In this document: one piece after another, positions 7,438-15,642 of the stretch
How the letters are laid out: every line of letters starts with the position of its first letter
Numbering within the stretch: position 1 is the stretch's first letter
Source: CAZLNO01 sp964561005
Lineage (GTDB): Bacteria > Pseudomonadota > Alphaproteobacteria > Kiloniellales > Rhodovibrionaceae
Assembly: GCA_964561005.1 (NCBI GenBank)
Contig: CAZLNO010000063.1
Location: 1-23,699, forward strand
DNA: 23,699 nucleotides
Direction of reading: 5' to 3'
The notes under the pieces: generated by a model
Seen by the model: only the letters and a program-made list of their open reading frames with translations
Told to the model about the DNA's origin: nothing
Database searches by the model: none
Made by a program: the position numbers and the translations under genes

Positions 7438-8139
7438 TTATGTGTCGGAAACGGCCGGGCTGTGCCGCGCCACGGCGCGCTTGTTGCGCAGGTGCTCGCG
7501 CAGCAGGCGGCGCAACCCGGGGCCGTCGCGCCGCGTCAGGGCGTCCAGGATCCGCTCGTGCTCGGCGATCGCCTGCGCCCAGCGTTCGGGCGAGAGGTTG
7601 GCGGCGTAGCGCGCGCGCAGGATACGCCCGGACAGGCGGCGATAGGTCTCGGCCAGCACCTCGTTGCCCGCCGCGACGACGATGGCCCAGTGAATCTGCT
7701 GGTTGAGCTTGAAGTACCCCTGCAGGTCGCCGGCCTCGTAGCACCGCCGCATGGCCTCGTGCAGCCGGCGAACCTCCCGCAGCCCGTCGGCGTCGATGCG
7801 AGCGCAGGCCAGTTCCCCGGCGGCGGCCTCCAGCGCCTCCATCACCTCGAAGGTCTCCTCCAGCTCGCGCAGCGTCAGCGGCGCCACCACGGCGCCGCGG
7901 TTGGGCAGCAACTTCAGGAGCCCCTCCGAGGCCAGCGTCTTCATCGCCTCGCGCAGCGGCGTGCGGGAGATGCCGAAGCGCTCGCACAGCGTCCGCTCGG
8001 GCAAACGCTCGCCCGCCTCGAAGGCGCCGGCGACGATCATGTCGCGCAGGCGGTCCACCGCCTCGTCGCTGAGCGAGCGCCGGGCGATCGGCTCGAAGCC
8101 CTCGGCCGGCTCGGCGGCCGGCTTCGCGCCCCGGCTCAC
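7438..8139 (-). CDS. GntR-family (FadR/FCD subfamily) transcriptional regulator
   Basis: A 233-aa regulator. The GTG at 8139 was chosen because it overlaps the stop of the upstream dehydrogenase (GTGA) and has GGGAGG 7 nt upstream (8147-8152); a longer frame to 8466 is only out-of-frame dehydrogenase sequence. N-terminal winged helix-turn-helix at about 22-88 includes LPERTLCERFGISRTPLREAMKTLASEGLLKLLPNRGAVV. C-terminal FCD ligand/metal domain from about 95 to 225 includes HERILDAL. Such regulators usually bind short palindromes and respond to carboxylates. It probably controls the neighbouring dehydrogenase and the divergent aminotransferase/TRAP operon through the GTATAC palindrome at 11311-11331; this is inference. 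Confidence 0.9.
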   Translation of the reverse strand: MSRGAKPAAEPAEGFEPIARRSLSDEAVDRLRDMIVAGAFEAGERLPERTLCERFGISRTPLREAMKTLASEGLLKLLPNRGAVVAPLTLRELEETFEVMEALEAAAGELACARIDADGLREVRRLHEAMRRCYEAGDLQGYFKLNQQIHWAIVVAAGNEVLAETYRRLSGRILRARYAANLSPERWAQAIAEHERILDALTRRDGPGLRRLLREHLRNKRAVARHSPAVSDT

Positions 8140-11090
8140 GCCGCCGCCTCCCGGCCGTCGCGCGGCGCCAGGGCGTCGCGCAGCAGCACCGCCGCGTGCG
8201 TGGCCCGGCGGCCGGTGCCGTCCTTGATCTGATGCCGGCAGGACGTGCCGTCGGCGACGACCCGCGCCGTCGCCGGGGCCCTGCGCACCGCCGGAAGAAG
8301 CGCCAGCTCGCCCATCCTCATCGACACCTCGTAGTGCTCCGCCTCGTAGCCGAAGGCGCCGGCCATGCCGCAGCAGCCGGACTCGATGGCCTCGACCTCC
8401 AGGTCCGGCACCAGCCGCAGCACGCGCCCGACCGCGCCGGTGGCGCCGAACGCCTTCTGGTGACAATGGGTATGCAGATAGGCCTTACCCTCGGGTAAAG
8501 GCCTGAGCGGCAGGTCCAGGCGGCCGGCCCGCTGCTCGGCGTCCAGGAACTCCTCGAACAGCACCGCCTGCCCTTTGACGGCCTCGCTCTGCGGACCGGG
8601 CAGCACAGCTTCCAGCTCGTCGCGCAGGGTGTAGAGGCAGGACGGCTCCAGACCCACGATCGGCACGCCGCGCCCGGCCGCGGGGGCCAGGGCCTCGACC
8701 AGCCGCCGCATCTCCGCCCGCGCCGCGTCCACGAGGCCGACCGAGAGAAAGGTGCGCCCGCAGCACAGCGGCCGGCCGCCGTCGCGGGCGATCGCCGGCA
8801 CGACCCGGTAGCCGGCGGCCTGCAGCACGGCGACGGCGGCGCGGGCGGTCTCCGGCTCCTGGTAGGTGTTGAAGGTGTCCACCAGCAGCACGACCTCGCG
8901 GCCGTCCGGGTTCGTCAGGGGCACCTCCTCCGGCCGGAAGACGTCGCGCCGCCAGCGCGGCAGGCTGCGCTCGGCCGCCAGGCCCAGCAGGCGCTCGCGC
9001 AACCACCGGGCGCCCGGCAGCCGTTCGGCCCCGTTCAGCAGCGGCGCCAGGCGGGCCGCCCATGGGGCATAGCGCGGCAGGTAGCCGACCAGGCGCTCGC
9101 GCGGGCTGGGGGACGTGGTCTTGCGGAGCTGGGCGGTGGCCTCGATCTTCATGCGGGCCATGTCGACGCCGGTCGGACACTCGCGCTTGCAGCCCTTGCA
9201 GCCGACGCAGAGCGCCAGTGTCTCGCGCATCTCCGGGCCGGTCAGGGCGTCAGGGCCAAGCTGCCCGGTCAGCGCCAGGCGCAGGGTATTCGCCCGGCCG
9301 CGCGTGGCGTCCCGCTCGTCGCGGGTGACGCGGTAGGAGGGGCACATCACCCCCGGCGCCATCTTGCGGCAGGCGCCGTTGTTGTTGCACATCTCCACCG
9401 CGCCCAGGAAGCCGCCCCAGGCCGACCAGTCCAGCACGGGCTCGACATCGCCCGCCGGCCCGTAGCCGGGCTTGAAGCGGAACAGCCGGCGGTCGTCCAT
9501 GCGCGGCGGGCGCACGATCTTGCCGGGGTTGAAGCGGCCCTCGGGGTCGAAGGTGTCCTTGACCTCCTCGAAGGCGCGGGTCAGGCGCGGGCCGTAGACG
9601 CGCTCGTGCCATTCCGAGCGGGCCAGGCCGTCGCCGTGCTCGCCCGAGTGCGAGCCCTTGTAGCGCCGGACCAGGTCCATCGTCTCCTCGGCGATGGCGC
9701 GCATGGCCTCGGCGCCGGCCTCCGCCTTCAGGTTCAGGATGGGCCGCACGTGCAGGCAGCCGACCGAGGCGTGGGCGTACCAGGTGCCGCGGGTGCCGTG
9801 CTTCTCGAAGATGCGGTTGAGGCTGTCGGTGTAGTCGGCCAGATGCTCCAGCGGCACGGCGCAGTCCTCGATGAAGGAGACCGGCTTGCCGTCGCCCTTC
9901 ATCGCCATGACGATGTTGAGCCCGGCCTTGCGCACCTCCCAGATCTCGCCCTGGAAGTCCGGCTCGACGGCCTCGACGACCGCGTTCGGAAAGCCGAGGC
10001 GCGCCATCATCGCGTCCAGCTCGCCCAGCTTGTCGCGCAGCGGCGCCAGGGCGTCGCCGGCGAACTCCACGATCAACAGGCAGTCCGGCCGGCCGCGCAC
10101 GAACTTCTTCATGGACTCGCGGAACAGCGGGATGCCGGCGGCGATCTCCAGGATGTTGCGGTCCACCAGCTCGACCGCCGTGGGATCCAGGGTGACCAGG
10201 TGCTGGGCGCTGTCCATCGCGTCGTGGAAGGTCGGGAAGTGGCAGACGCCCAGCACGCGTACTTGCGGCAAAGGTTGCAGCGGCAGCGTCAACCTCTTGA
10301 AGAACGCCAGGGTTCCTTCCGAGCCGACCAGCATTTGCGCCATGTTGTGGCCCTGCAGGTCGACGCTGTCGAGGTTGTAGCCGCCCACCCGGCGCAGCAC
10401 CTCCGGCAGCCGCGCGGCCATCTCGTCGCGCTCGCGTTCGGCCAGGCCGCGCAGCCGCTGCACCAGCGCCAGATAGGCCGGATCGCCCTCGGCCTCGCTC
10501 AGGTTGCCCGGCACCGGGCCGAAGCGGTGGGCCGCGCCGTCGCTCAGCACGGCGTCGATGGCCTCGACGTTGTGCTTCATGATGCCGTAGCGCAGCGAGC
10601 GCGAGCCGGCGGAGTTGTTCCCCGCCATGCCGCCCAGGGTGGCGCGGCTGGCCGTGGAGACGTCGACCGGGAAGAACAGCCCGTCGGCCTTGAGCCGGGC
10701 GTTCAGGCGGTCCAGCACGACGCCCGGCTGCACCGTCACCCGCCGCGCCTCGGCGTCGTAGTGGATCACCTCGTTCAGGTGCTTGGAGGTGTCGACGACG
10801 ATGGCCTCGCCCACCGTCTGGCCGTTCTGCGAGGTGCCGCCGCCGCGCGGCAGCACCGGCACCCCTTCCTCCCGCGCGATGGCGAGCACGGCCTCGATGT
10901 CGCCCTCCCGGCGCGGCAGCACCACGCCGATCGGCTCGATCTGGTAGTGCGAGGCGTCGGTGGCGTAACGCCCGCGCGTGAAGGCGTCGAAGCGCACCTC
11001 GCCGGCGACGGCCTCGGACAGCCGCCGGGCCAGGCGGGAGTCCCCGATGCGCTCACGCTTGATCAGATCGGCGACGATGTCGCGGGGCAT
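8136..11090 (-). CDS. FAD-linked oxidase with C-terminal 4Fe-4S and CCG domains (D-2-hydroxyacid dehydrogenase, YdiJ type)
   Basis: A 984-aa two-part flavoprotein. The ATG at 11090 has GAGGA just upstream; the ATG at 11147 would add an unrelated Cys-containing peptide. The N-terminal FAD-binding domain (about 50-250) contains VLPRGGGTSQNGQ and VQPGVVLDRLN, then the FAD oxidase C domain ends with GSHSGEHGDGLARSEW. Fe-S motifs follow: CNNNGACRK..MCPSYR near 568 and CVGCKGCKRECPTGVD near 628. Two CCG domains (LCCGRTF; HCHQKAFG..ESGCCGMAGAFG) close the protein. The architecture matches E. coli YdiJ, a D-2-hydroxyglutarate dehydrogenase, and D-lactate dehydrogenase fusions; it oxidises a D-2-hydroxy acid to the 2-oxo acid, passing electrons to a quinone or cytochrome. 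Exact substrate uncertain. Confidence 0.92.
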   Translation of the reverse strand: MPRDIVADLIKRERIGDSRLARRLSEAVAGEVRFDAFTRGRYATDASHYQIEPIGVVLPRREGDIEAVLAIAREEGVPVLPRGGGTSQNGQTVGEAIVVDTSKHLNEVIHYDAEARRVTVQPGVVLDRLNARLKADGLFFPVDVSTASRATLGGMAGNNSAGSRSLRYGIMKHNVEAIDAVLSDGAAHRFGPVPGNLSEAEGDPAYLALVQRLRGLAERERDEMAARLPEVLRRVGGYNLDSVDLQGHNMAQMLVGSEGTLAFFKRLTLPLQPLPQVRVLGVCHFPTFHDAMDSAQHLVTLDPTAVELVDRNILEIAAGIPLFRESMKKFVRGRPDCLLIVEFAGDALAPLRDKLGELDAMMARLGFPNAVVEAVEPDFQGEIWEVRKAGLNIVMAMKGDGKPVSFIEDCAVPLEHLADYTDSLNRIFEKHGTRGTWYAHASVGCLHVRPILNLKAEAGAEAMRAIAEETMDLVRRYKGSHSGEHGDGLARSEWHERVYGPRLTRAFEEVKDTFDPEGRFNPGKIVRPPRMDDRRLFRFKPGYGPAGDVEPVLDWSAWGGFLGAVEMCNNNGACRKMAPGVMCPSYRVTRDERDATRGRANTLRLALTGQLGPDALTGPEMRETLALCVGCKGCKRECPTGVDMARMKIEATAQLRKTTSPSPRERLVGYLPRYAPWAARLAPLLNGAERLPGARWLRERLLGLAAERSLPRWRRDVFRPEEVPLTNPDGREVVLLVDTFNTYQEPETARAAVAVLQAAGYRVVPAIARDGGRPLCCGRTFLSVGLVDAARAEMRRLVEALAPAAGRGVPIVGLEPSCLYTLRDELEAVLPGPQSEAVKGQAVLFEEFLDAEQRAGRLDLPLRPLPEGKAYLHTHCHQKAFGATGAVGRVLRLVPDLEVEAIESGCCGMAGAFGYEAEHYEVSMRMGELALLPAVRRAPATARVVADGTSCRHQIKDGTGRRATHAAVLLRDALAPRDGREAAA

Positions 11091-11116
11091 GCGTCCTCGG
11101 GCTGGTTGCCAGATCG

Positions 11117-11129
11117 TGTGACATTCACA
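11117..11129. promoter_or_regulatory. Short dyad TGTGA-CAT-TCACA upstream of the dehydrogenase
   Basis: A perfect 5-bp inverted repeat with a 3-nt centre, 27-39 nt upstream of the dehydrogenase ATG. CRP sites use the same half-sites but with six central bases, so this is not a standard CRP site. Could be an operator or chance. Confidence 0.3.
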
Positions 11130-11158
11130 GGTTTGAACTTCCTCCAAGGGCCGGTTCG

Positions 11159-11247
11159 CCGGTCGGGGGCTCCCGTCCCCGACCGGAACGTTTCTCGCGA
11201 CACGTCAACCGCGAAACGCTCGGGGCGCGGACAGAGCCCGCGCCCCG
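11159..11247. promoter_or_regulatory. Three consecutive stable hairpins in the divergent intergenic region
   Basis: Hairpin 1: CCGGTCGGGG (11159-11168) pairs perfectly with 11177-11186 over an 8-nt loop. Hairpin 2: CGTTTC-T-CGC (11189-11198) pairs with GCGAAACG (11211-11218) with one bulged base. Hairpin 3: CGGGGCGCGG (11221-11230) pairs perfectly with 11238-11247 over a 7-nt loop. Together they fill nearly 90 bp upstream of the leftward dehydrogenase. They could form a structured 5' leader of that mRNA, terminators insulating the divergent promoters, or a degenerate mobile or repeat element. No T-tract follows on either strand. Confidence 0.6.
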
Positions 11248-11293
11248 CCCCTCCCGTCAACTTCCATGCCGAGCAAGTGGCGCAGGAGCGGAC

Positions 11294-11321
11294 TTGCCAG
11301 GGCTTTTGTATTTGGTATACC
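11294..11321 (+). promoter_or_regulatory. Candidate sigma-70 promoter of the aminotransferase/TRAP operon
   Basis: TTGCCA (11294-11299) and TATACC (11316-11321) are separated by 16 nt, about 80 bp before the aminotransferase ATG. Five of six and four of six bases match the consensus. The -10 element lies inside the GTATAC palindrome, which fits a repressor blocking RNA polymerase. Confidence 0.45.
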
Positions 11322-11331
11322 GTATACGAAA
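11311..11331. promoter_or_regulatory. Candidate GntR/FCD operator with two GTATAC boxes
   Basis: A 21-bp palindrome with flanks TTTG and GAAA around GTATAC-C-GTATAC; only one base pair and the central base break the symmetry. In a window this GC-rich an AT-containing dyad of this size stands out. FadR-family GntR regulators commonly recognise palindromes with GTATAC or related cores. It lies between the divergent dehydrogenase-gntR and aminotransferase-TRAP units and overlaps the candidate -10 element. Confidence 0.65.
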
Positions 11332-11400
11332 CGGACGACAATCGGCAAGCGAAAGCCCGCGCCGAACGGCGCACAGGCTTCCGGGGAGGCGGTCTCGATC

Positions 11401-12570
11401 ATGTCCCGACGCGGCGGACGGCACTTTCTGCAGATTCCCGGTCCCACGAACGTGCCGGACCGCGTGCTGCGGGCCATCGACCACCCGACGATCGACCACC
11501 GCGGCCCGGATTTCACGGCGCTGACCAGGGACATCCTGCCCAAGCTGCAAACCGTCTTCGCGACGCGGAACCCGGTGGTGGTCTTCCCCGCCTCCGGCAC
11601 CGGCGCCTGGGAGGCCGCGCTGGCCAACACGCTGTCGCCGGGCGGCCGCGTGCTGATGTACGAGACCGGCCACTTCGCCACGCTGTGGCACGGCATGGCG
11701 CAAAAGCTGGGCCTGCGGCCCGAGTTCCTGCCCGGCGACTGGCGCACCGGCGCCGACCCGGCGAAGATCGAGGACGCCCTGCGCGCCGACGCGGCGCACG
11801 AGATCAAGGCCGTCTGCGTGGTCCACAACGAGACCTCGACCGGCGTCACCAGCCGCATCCCGGAGATCCGCGCCGCCATCGACCGCGCCGGCCACCCGGC
11901 GCTGTTCATGGTGGACACCATCTCCTCCCTGGCGTCGATCGACTACCGGCACGACGACTGGGGCGTGGACGTCACGGTCGCGGGCTCGCAGAAGGGCTTG
12001 ATGCTGCCGCCCGGACTGTCGTTCAACGCGATCAGCGACAAGGCGCTGAAGGCCAGCGAGACGGCCGGGCTTCCCCGGTCGTACTGGGACTGGCGGCCGG
12101 TGCTGGACGCCAACGCCAACGGCTTCTTCCACTACACCCCGGCGACCAACCTGCTCTACGGCCTGCGCGAGGCCCTGGACATGCTGCTGGAGGAGGGCCT
12201 GGACAACGTCTTCGCCCGCCACCAGCGCCACGCCGCCGCCACGCGCGCCGCCGTCGAGGGCTGGGGGCTGGAGGTGCTGGCGACCAATCCGGACGAGTAC
12301 TCCGGCTCGCTGACGGCGGTGCTGATGCCCGAGGGGCAGGACGCCGACGCGCTGCGCAAGATCATCCTGGACGCCTTCGACATGTCGCTGGGCGCCGGCC
12401 TGGGCAAGCTCAAGGGCAAGGTGTTCCGCATCGGCCACCTGGGCGACTTCAACGAGTTGATGCTGACCGGCACGCTGTCCGGGGTGGAGATGGGGCTGCG
12501 CCTGGCCGGCGTGCCGCACCGCGCCGGCGGGGTGCAGGCGGCTTTCGACGTCCTGACCAGGGAGGTCTAG
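11401..12570 (+). CDS. Class V PLP aminotransferase, serine-glyoxylate aminotransferase type
   Basis: A 389-aa fold-type I PLP enzyme. The ATG at 11401 (MSRRGGRHFLQIPGPTNVPDRVL) gives the family N-terminus and follows GGGGAGG by 11 nt; the upstream frame to 11266 runs through the operator and is noncoding. The motif IPGPTNVP is at 12-19, ASGTGAWEAAL at 64-74, HNETSTGV at 142-149 and the Schiff-base Lys is K198 in AGSQKGLMLPPG. The family interconverts serine, alanine or related amino acids with glyoxylate or pyruvate. Across the intergenic region lies a dehydrogenase that makes 2-oxo acids, so it may aminate or deaminate the same pool. Specificity between serine-glyoxylate, alanine-glyoxylate or a less usual substrate cannot be read from sequence alone. 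Confidence 0.9.
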   Translation: MSRRGGRHFLQIPGPTNVPDRVLRAIDHPTIDHRGPDFTALTRDILPKLQTVFATRNPVVVFPASGTGAWEAALANTLSPGGRVLMYETGHFATLWHGMAQKLGLRPEFLPGDWRTGADPAKIEDALRADAAHEIKAVCVVHNETSTGVTSRIPEIRAAIDRAGHPALFMVDTISSLASIDYRHDDWGVDVTVAGSQKGLMLPPGLSFNAISDKALKASETAGLPRSYWDWRPVLDANANGFFHYTPATNLLYGLREALDMLLEEGLDNVFARHQRHAAATRAAVEGWGLEVLATNPDEYSGSLTAVLMPEGQDADALRKIILDAFDMSLGAGLGKLKGKVFRIGHLGDFNELMLTGTLSGVEMGLRLAGVPHRAGGVQAAFDVLTREV

Positions 12571-12657
12571 ACCGCCGCCCGCCGCCGCGGCCTCGCCCGC
12601 GCGGCCAATAACCAGAAGAACGGACGACAACACATTGAAAACACGGGAGGAAACCTC

Positions 12658-13638
12658 ATGAGGAAGCTGTTCGGATGGGTCGCCGCGGCGACCGTCGCGC
12701 TGACCGCCGGCCAGGCGGCCGCGCAGATGGAGCTGAAGTTCGGCCACGTCGGCGCCCCCGGCTCGCTGTTCCACAAGTCCGCCGAGGAGTTCGCCAAGCG
12801 CGCCAACCAGGCGCTGGACGGCAAGGCCAAGGTGGTGGTCTTCGGCGCCAGCCAGCTCGGCAACGACACCCAGATGCTCCAGAAGCTGAAGCTGGGCACG
12901 CAGCACTTCTCTTTGCCCTCCACCGTGATGTCCACCGTGGCCGACGAATTCGGCGTGTTCGAGATGCCCTATCTCGTCCAGGACCGCGAGCACATGGGGC
13001 GGATCGAGGAGAACATCTTCTGGTCGGACATCGCGCCCGCGGTGGAGGACAAGGGCTACAAGATCATCGCGGTGTGGGAGAACGGCTTCCGCCACATCAC
13101 CAACAATGTCCGGCCGATCGAGACGCCCGAGGACCTGGACGGCATCAAGCTGCGCACGCCCAAGGGCAAGTGGCGGGTGAAGATGTTCAAGGCCTATGGC
13201 GCCAACCCGACGCCGATGGCCTTCTCCGAGGTCTTCACGGCGCTGCAGACCGGCGTGATCGACGGCCAGGAAAACCCCTTCGCGCAGATCCACTCCGCGA
13301 AGTTCCACGAGGTGCAGGACTACCTCTCGCTCAGCGGCCACGTCTACACGCCGGCCTACGTGACCGTCGGCAAGAACAAGTGGGAGAGCCTGCCCGCCGA
13401 CGTGCGCGAGACGCTGGAGCGCGTGGCCAAGGAGACGCAGCAGTACGTCTACGAGACCGCGCGGCAGATGGAGACGGACCTGCTGAAGAAGATCAAGGAG
13501 GCTGGCGTCGAGGTGAACGAGGTCGACAAGCAGGCCTTCATCGAGGCCAGCCAGCCGATCTATGACGAGTTCGGCGAGACCGTTCCCGGCGGCGCCGACC
13601 TGATCGACCGCGCCCTGGCCCTGGGCGAGGCTTCCTGA
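12658..13638 (+). CDS. dctP: TRAP transporter solute-binding protein, DctP family
   Basis: A 326-aa periplasmic binding protein that captures a small organic acid and delivers it to the DctQM membrane complex. The signal peptide is MRKLFGWVAAATVALTAGQAAA-Q, and the start follows a strong GGGAGG 8 nt upstream. The family core LDGIKLRTPKGKWRVKMFKAYGANPTPMAFSEVFTALQTGVIDGQENP (about 160-207) includes the carboxylate-binding Arg in LRTP. HxTN and VTVGKNKWESLP also fit the family. It is the first TRAP gene, 87 bp after the aminotransferase. The leader includes AACGGACGACAA (12619-12630), also found at 11330-11341 before the aminotransferase. The substrate is unknown; the neighbours suggest a carboxylate that can be CoA-activated. 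Confidence 0.93.
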   Translation: MRKLFGWVAAATVALTAGQAAAQMELKFGHVGAPGSLFHKSAEEFAKRANQALDGKAKVVVFGASQLGNDTQMLQKLKLGTQHFSLPSTVMSTVADEFGVFEMPYLVQDREHMGRIEENIFWSDIAPAVEDKGYKIIAVWENGFRHITNNVRPIETPEDLDGIKLRTPKGKWRVKMFKAYGANPTPMAFSEVFTALQTGVIDGQENPFAQIHSAKFHEVQDYLSLSGHVYTPAYVTVGKNKWESLPADVRETLERVAKETQQYVYETARQMETDLLKKIKEAGVEVNEVDKQAFIEASQPIYDEFGETVPGGADLIDRALALGEAS

Positions 13639-13656
13639 GCCCCCTGCCCCGCACGT

Positions 13657-13690
13657 CCGGCGCGCCCGCCCACCAGGGCGGCCGCGCCGG
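13657..13690. terminator. Strong hairpin between dctP and dctQ
   Basis: CCGGCGCG (13657-13664) pairs with CGCGCCGG (13683-13690), continued by CCGCCC/GGGCGG with a single C-C mismatch, and closed by an ACCA loop. No T-tract follows, so it is more likely an mRNA-stabilising or partial attenuation hairpin that keeps binding protein levels above those of the membrane subunits. Confidence 0.7.
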
Positions 13691-13740
13691 GCGGCGGCGT
13701 CCTGCTGTGTTCGAGCCCCGATCCTGACGGAGCCCGCCTC

Positions 13741-14337
13741 GTGCAGACGATCGAGCGCCTGCGCACCGCCTTCGAGAATGTGATGAAGGTCATCGTGGCG
13801 GTTCTCATGGTGACCTTGGCGGTCCTGATCGTCACCGCCGTCATCTTCCGCAAGGCGGGCGCGTCGCTGTCCTGGTACGACGAGGTGGCCTCCGTCCTGC
13901 TGGCCTGGCTGACCTACTACGGCGCCGCCTATGCCGCCGCGCGGCGCGCGCATATCGGCTTCGAGGGCCTGATGGAGGCGGTGCCGCCGCGCTGGGGCTT
14001 GGCGATGTTCGTCCTCGCCGAAACGATCGTGATCGGCTTCTTCGTGGTCCTGGCCTGGACCGGCTGGGAGGTCCTGAAGGTGCTGGAGGGCACCACGCTG
14101 GTCAGCCTGCCGCAGGTCTCGGTGCAGATCACGCAGTCGGTCATTCCCATCGGCGCGGTGCTGTTCATCATCGGCCAGCTTCTCAGCCTGCCCGATCACT
14201 GGCGCAAGCTGCGCGCGGGCCTGCCGCTGAACCCCGAGATTCCCGAGGAGCTGGCGAGCGACGCGGCCAGCGTGCGCGAAACGGACGCATCCGGGTCCGA
14301 GGCCGGCGAACCCGCCCACGGGGAGCGCGCGCGATGA
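13741..14337 (+). CDS. dctQ: TRAP transporter small membrane subunit, DctQ family
   Basis: A 198-aa inner-membrane protein with four predicted transmembrane segments (about 14-37, 49-66, 88-109 and 128-152). The GTG at 13741 is preceded by ACGGAG at about 9 nt. The family pattern includes WYDEVASVLLAWLTYYGAAYAARRAHIGFEGL (about 42-76). The C-terminal 45 residues are hydrophilic, rich in Glu, Ala and Ser, longer than typical. It stops within the DctM start (ATGA). It forms the scaffold of the Na+-coupled TRAP permease with DctM. Confidence 0.92.
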   Translation: MQTIERLRTAFENVMKVIVAVLMVTLAVLIVTAVIFRKAGASLSWYDEVASVLLAWLTYYGAAYAAARRAHIGFEGLMEAVPPRWGLAMFVLAETIVIGFFVVLAWTGWEVLKVLEGTTLVSLPQVSVQITQSVIPIGAVLFIIGQLLSLPDHWRKLRAGLPLNPEIPEELASDAASVRETDASGSEAGEPAHGERAR

Positions 14338-15617
14338 CCATCGCCGCCATGCTGGTGGGGCTGTTCGCCCTGATCTTCATCAACGTCCCCATCGCCGTGG
14401 CGCTGGCCGTGGTGACCGTGGTGGCGATGGTGCTCACACAGGGGCTCTGGCTGCTGCCCAACGTCGCGCTGGTGATGTACGACGGCGCGACGAAGTTCCC
14501 GCTGCTGGCCATCCCGATGTTCATCCTGGCCGGCGCGATCATGAACTCCACCGGCATCTCGGCGCGGCTGATCGCCTTCGCCTCGGCGCTGCTGGGCTTC
14601 ATCCGCGGCGGCCTGGCGATGGTGAACATCGGCACCTCGCTGTTCTTCGCCGAGATTTCCGGCTCGGCCGTGGCCGACGTCGCGGCGCTGGGCTCGATCC
14701 TCATCCCGGCGATGAAGAAGAAGGGTTACCCGCGCGCCTTCGCCGCCGCCGTCACCTCGTCCTCGGCGACCCTGGCGGTCATCATCCCGCCCTCCATCCC
14801 GATGATCCTCTACGCGGTGATGTCTGACTCCTCGGTCGTGCAGCTCTTCGTCGCCGGCATCGTGCCGGGCGTGCTGGGCGGGCTGGGGATGATGGCGCTG
14901 TCGTACTGGTTCGCCCGGCGCTACAACTATCCCGTCGAGGAGACCTTTGAGTTCGCCCGGCTGCGCCGCACCTTCCGCGAGGCGGCCTGGGCGCTGATCC
15001 TGCCGCTGATCATCCTGGGCGGCATCCTGGGCGGCTTCGTCACCGCCACCGAGGGCGGCGGCCTGGCGGTGGCGGCGGCCCTGCTCATCGGCGGCGTGAT
15101 CTACCGCGAGCTGGACCTGAGGACGCTGTGGGACAGCACGGTCGAGGGCGCCAGCCAGACGGCGGTGGTGATGCTGCTGGTCGCCGCCTCGGCGCTGATC
15201 GGCGTCTACCTGACCGAGCAGCAGCTTCCCCAGCAGCTCGCCCGGTCGATCCTGGCGCTGACCGACAACCAGTACGCCATCCTGGCGATGCTGAACGTCT
15301 TCTTCCTGGTGATCGGGCTGTTCATCCACTCGGCCGCCGCCATCATCCTGGTGGTGCCGATCGTGATGCCGCTGGTGAACCAGGTGGGCATCGACCCGGT
15401 CCACTTCGGCCTGGTGGTCACCCTGAACCTGGGCATCGGCCAGCAGACCCCGCCGGTGGCCAGCGTGCTGATCACCGCCTGCTCGATCGCCAAGGCCAAT
15501 GTCTGGGAAGTCAGCAAGGTCAACATCTACTTCATCAGCGTGCTGTTTGCCATGCTGCTGCTGGTGACCTACGTCCCGGCGGTGCCGATGACGCTGGTCG
15601 AGATCTTCTATCGCTGA
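14334..15617 (+). CDS. dctM: TRAP transporter large permease subunit, DctM family
   Basis: A 427-aa protein of the usual family length with about 12 hydrophobic segments. Characteristic stretches are FPLLAIPMFILAGAIMNSTGIS, ISGSAVADVAALGSILIPAMKKKGYPRAFAAAVTSSSATLAVIIPPSIPMILYAVM and the second half repeat GLVVTLNLGIGQQTPPVASVLITACSIAKA. It carries the sodium-driven substrate translocation path. The start overlaps the dctQ stop by 4 bp. The closest TRAP families take up dicarboxylates, 2-oxo acids or sugar acids; the sequence does not decide. Confidence 0.95.
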   Translation: MTIAAMLVGLFALIFINVPIAVALAVVTVVAMVLTQGLWLLPNVALVMYDGATKFPLLAIPMFILAGAIMNSTGISARLIAFASALLGFIRGGLAMVNIGTSLFFAEISGSAVADVAALGSILIPAMKKKGYPRAFAAAVTSSSATLAVIIPPSIPMILYAVMSDSSVVQLFVAGIVPGVLGGLGMMALSYWFARRYNYPVEETFEFARLRRTFREAAWALILPLIILGGILGGFVTATEGGGLAVAAALLIGGVIYRELDLRTLWDSTVEGASQTAVVMLLVAASALIGVYLTEQQLPQQLARSILALTDNQYAILAMLNVFFLVIGLFIHSAAAIILVVPIVMPLVNQVGIDPVHFGLVVTLNLGIGQQTPPVASVLITACSIAKANVWEVSKVNIYFISVLFAMLLLVTYVPAVPMTLVEIFYR

Positions 15618-15642
15618 GAGCGCAAGGAACGCGAGGCGCGCC

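Noticed and set aside
7380..7440. Intrinsic terminator between gntR and eboD
   Set aside because: GTCGCGATCGAC followed by TTTTT is oriented for rightward transcription, where no gene exists; leftward there is no T-tract.
8140..8466. N-terminal extension of the GntR protein to 342 residues
   Set aside because: The extra 109 residues are out-of-frame dehydrogenase coding sequence; the GTG at 8139 has a good ribosome binding site and the correct family N-terminus.
11117..11129. CRP site
   Set aside because: TGTGA and TCACA are separated by three bases, not six.
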